Shown here: positions 42,393-44,426 of the stretch, piece after piece | How the letters are laid out: each line of letters begins with the position of its first letter | How positions within the stretch are numbered: position 1 is the first letter of the stretch | NCBI GenBank assembly: GCA_000226015.1 | Contig: JH152986.1 | Location: forward strand, 162,876-207,301 | Source of the DNA: Mnemiopsis leidyi | Taxonomy: Eukaryota > Ctenophora > Tentaculata > Lobata > Bolinopsidae | Direction: 5' to 3' | DNA: 44,426 nucleotides | The notes under the pieces: generated by a model | The model's input: the letters and a program-made list of their open reading frames with translations, nothing else | What the model was told of the DNA's origin: nothing | Databases searched by the model: none | Position numbers and translations under genes: made by a program

Positions 42393-44021
42393 ATGAAGTT
42401 TGTTTCATCCTACCTGGTAATTGTAACCAGCTGTTTATCCATCTGTGTTGGATCTGAACACCTCACTTCTTTGGACGAGAGTCTTGGGTACGAGGAATGC
42501 AAAGAATTCAGCGACACCACCATCTCCAAGATCCTATCCCTAGACTCTGTCTGCGATAGTTGGGAGAAGTGTGCTCACATGACGGAGGTCGTGGAGGGAG
42601 CGTGTGGGTTCGGAGTGAGACGTGTTTCCGGTGGAAAATGGGTTGGGACACCTGTTGTTAAGACCGATGGTCCAGGGAAAATGTACGAGCACGCGTTTTG
42701 GAGACTATACCATTACATAAGTAAGAAAAACGGCAGACATGCCAAGATCACCATGACAGCTCCTGTGGTTACCATGACGGAGCTGAGGGATGATTTCTCT
42801 GAAGGAGATACGGTTATGTACTTCAGACTTCCTCCCGCCTTTCAGAGCAGTCCTCCTACTCCTACTGACAATCTTGTCTTCATCCAGGATTGGCCCGAGG
42901 ACAAAGTCGTCTACTACAGAGCTTTGGGGAGGGAGGCTGAAGATGAGGCTGTCATCCATCGAGAGTTTGAACGTTTAGCAACCGCGCTGACCAATGCTGG
43001 CAAGGAGTTTTGGCCTTATTTGGCGGTGGCTGGAGGGTATACCCTGCCAGGGAGAGGACCTCAGCGGTCTGAGGTGATGTTCGTACAAAATGAGAGCAGG
43101 TCCTCTGGGGGAGCTGAAGAAACTGAGGAAGCTGATGAAGAATCATCCTTGCAGAAGAGAGATTTAGCAGATGCGCTGACTTGGGTTGAAAACAACGTGA
43201 AGTTATCAGACATTGACTTGGAAGACACGGTGGACGCATTAACGTGGGTAGACCAGGAGAGAAAAGTCCTTCAAGCATGGGCTGAGAAGGAGATGCAGGA
43301 GGGAGTTCCATCTTTGGGAGAGAAAGACGAAACTTTGTCTTTGAAGAAGAGGGACGCAAAGTTATCTCTGGAAAAGAGAAGCATAGATCTAGCAAATGTG
43401 CTTACATGGGTCGAGGACAATGTTGAATTATCCGAAATCGACGTGGAAGATGCAGTAGATTCATTTTTGTTGTTGAATAAAGAAAGAAAAATAGTTCAAA
43501 CATGGGCTGAGAAAGAGGTGGAGAAAGCCAAAAACACAGGCACGTTATCTTTGGGAGAGAAGGAAGAAAAGATGTCTTTAACGAAGAGGGAAGCAGAGTT
43601 ATCTCTGGAAAAGGGAGAAATGGATTTCGTAGATGCACTTATGTGGGTTGAAGATAACGTTGACATTCCTGACATAGATGTGGACGATGCAGTTAGTTCA
43701 TTTATGATGTTCATGACGTGGATGGAAGACAATATAGAAATTCCCGATATCGATTTGGAAGATGCAGTCAACGCATTCATGTTGCTGAATAAAGAGAGAC
43801 AAGTTCTTCAAACATGGACCGAAAAGGAGATACAAGAGAATATTCCATCTTTGGGAGAGAAAGAAGAAAAGTTGTCTTTAAAGAAGAGAAGAACAAATCT
43901 GCCTCTGAAAAAGAGAGACTTGGCCCTATCAGAGGCACTTACGTGGGTCGAAGACATGACAATGTGGCTCAAAAATGGGCCGAAGAAAAACTCGAAGAAT
44001 TTCATCGTTTCTGAAAATTGA
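42393..44021 (+). CDS. Secreted SOUL (haem-binding) protein with acidic repeat tail (542 aa)
   Basis: An intronless frame with ATG at 42393. The frame stays open 69 nt upstream, but from a non-ATG codon, and the chosen Met begins a signal peptide (MKFVSSYLVIVTSCLSICVG). Residues about 45-235 form a SOUL/HEBP domain: GFGVRRVSGGKWVGTPV, AFWRLYHYISKKNGRHAKI then MTAPVVTM, VMYFRLPPAF, KVVYYRALGR, and YTLPGRGPQRSEVMFVQN. Family members bind haem or tetrapyrroles. Residues about 250-542 are a low-complexity tail of three to four repeats of about 75-85 residues. Each has a TWVEDNV-like start, an IDLEDAVDAF helix, a VLQTWAEKE helix and a PSLGEKEEKLSLKKR end. The dibasic KR/KKR positions could be prohormone-convertase sites, an inference. 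The fourth repeat is frameshifted. The tail is not part of any SOUL family known to me. Confidence 0.85.
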   Translation: MKFVSSYLVIVTSCLSICVGSEHLTSLDESLGYEECKEFSDTTISKILSLDSVCDSWEKCAHMTEVVEGACGFGVRRVSGGKWVGTPVVKTDGPGKMYEHAFWRLYHYISKKNGRHAKITMTAPVVTMTELRDDFSEGDTVMYFRLPPAFQSSPPTPTDNLVFIQDWPEDKVVYYRALGREAEDEAVIHREFERLATALTNAGKEFWPYLAVAGGYTLPGRGPQRSEVMFVQNESRSSGGAEETEEADEESSLQKRDLADALTWVENNVKLSDIDLEDTVDALTWVDQERKVLQAWAEKEMQEGVPSLGEKDETLSLKKRDAKLSLEKRSIDLANVLTWVEDNVELSEIDVEDAVDSFLLLNKERKIVQTWAEKEVEKAKNTGTLSLGEKEEKMSLTKREAELSLEKGEMDFVDALMWVEDNVDIPDIDVDDAVSSFMMFMTWMEDNIEIPDIDLEDAVNAFMLLNKERQVLQTWTEKEIQENIPSLGEKEEKLSLKKRRTNLPLKKRDLALSEALTWVEDMTMWLKNGPKKNSKNFIVSEN

Positions 44022-44426
44022 TCGCAATTGTTTAAAAAATCAGTCATTGTTATTTGTTTTGTCAGGAATGAAAATTGAAATCAATCTTGAATTTTAGTAC
44101 CAATCACTAAATGTGAATCAAGTGGATAGCCCTTTTCAAAATATTACACAAAATTGCAAAATATCGCGTTTTTATCGAAGTTTGACTTTACAGCAATCTC
44201 ACGTGAATTGCTTGAAGATTTTTTCCATCTCTAATACTTTTTTGCCGAAGGCAAAAAAGTAAAGTAGATGGTTTAAAGTAGTCGGATTTTGGAGGTGGTA
44301 GGTGGGTAGGTAGGTAGATGGCGGTGTCCGCTGTCCCCTGTCCGCTGTCCGCTGTCCGCTGTCCGCGGTCACAAAGCAATTTTGCACATAGTGCAGTGCG
44401 CGCCACCGTTACCATGTCGACGTTAC
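44022..44426. other. 3' flank with hairpin and short tandem repeats
   Basis: A perfect 11-bp hairpin, ACTTTTTTGCC-GAA-GGCAAAAAAGT, spans 44236-44260; such ends are common on small mobile elements. TAGGTAGG repeats lie near 44300-44320, and a 7-bp repeat (TGTCCGC) lies at about 44326-44368. No gene is seen. Confidence 0.7.

Noticed and set aside
42700-44047. Several minus-strand frames opposite the SOUL gene.
   Set aside because: They are antisense shadows of the repetitive coding sequence.
1-44426. CRISPR arrays, bacterial operons, phage or restriction-type defence systems.
   Set aside because: The sequence is clearly metazoan, with spliceosomal introns and poly(A) signals. The tandem repeats have no spacer pattern.

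Overview
This window is nuclear DNA from an animal, most likely a marine invertebrate. The support is AT-rich sequence, spliceosomal GT-AG introns of about 100 bp to 4 kb, tRNA-derived SINEs, abundant minisatellites, and proteins such as a tetraspanin, a CEP290 C-terminus, a theta-like GST, an atypical dual-specificity phosphatase and a SOUL haem-binding domain. I cannot fix the phylum. The style of the secreted proteins and the apparent heterozygosity fit a non-bilaterian or another highly polymorphic invertebrate. Two 10-N gaps (14229-14238 and 25434-25443) show that this is a scaffold joined from contigs.

Layout. 1-491 (+) holds the last three exons of an unrecognised gene. 1138-9696 (-) is a cluster of three paralogous secreted-protein genes (A, B, C). 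Each has a signal-peptide exon, a beta-rich ectodomain exon and a Cys-rich CCP/sushi-like exon, with identical intron phases. One copy has lost 147 nt from the sushi-like exon. 11619-16946 is a repeat-rich region present twice either side of an N gap. It carries two copies of the first exon of a phosphatase gene, whose complete five-exon version is 16452-18490 (+). Within the two copies, a segment bounded by inverted repeats lies in opposite orientation, a small mobile element sits at different places, and a 412-bp intron segment is present in only one. A single-exon tetraspanin lies at 19171-19938 (-).

20741-22122 (+) encodes a short coiled-coil protein ending like CEP290. 22718-29330 (+) is a complete seven-exon theta-like GST. 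Its 4.1-kb fourth intron contains an N gap, a SINE and an intronless gene for a secreted coiled-coil protein (26379-27308, +). 29640-36348 is gene-poor, with two orphan minus-strand exons. 36349-41734 (+) is an eight-exon gene for a 318-residue protein I do not recognise. 42393-44021 (+) is an intronless secreted SOUL protein with a long acidic repeat tail.

The genes do not form one pathway. The unusual features are structural. Minisatellites repeatedly begin or end within a few bases of exon boundaries. The 11.6-17 kb region records recent rearrangement and mobile-element activity, or divergent haplotypes placed in tandem by the assembler. All spliced models were built by hand from splice consensus, phase and reading quality, with no transcript support.
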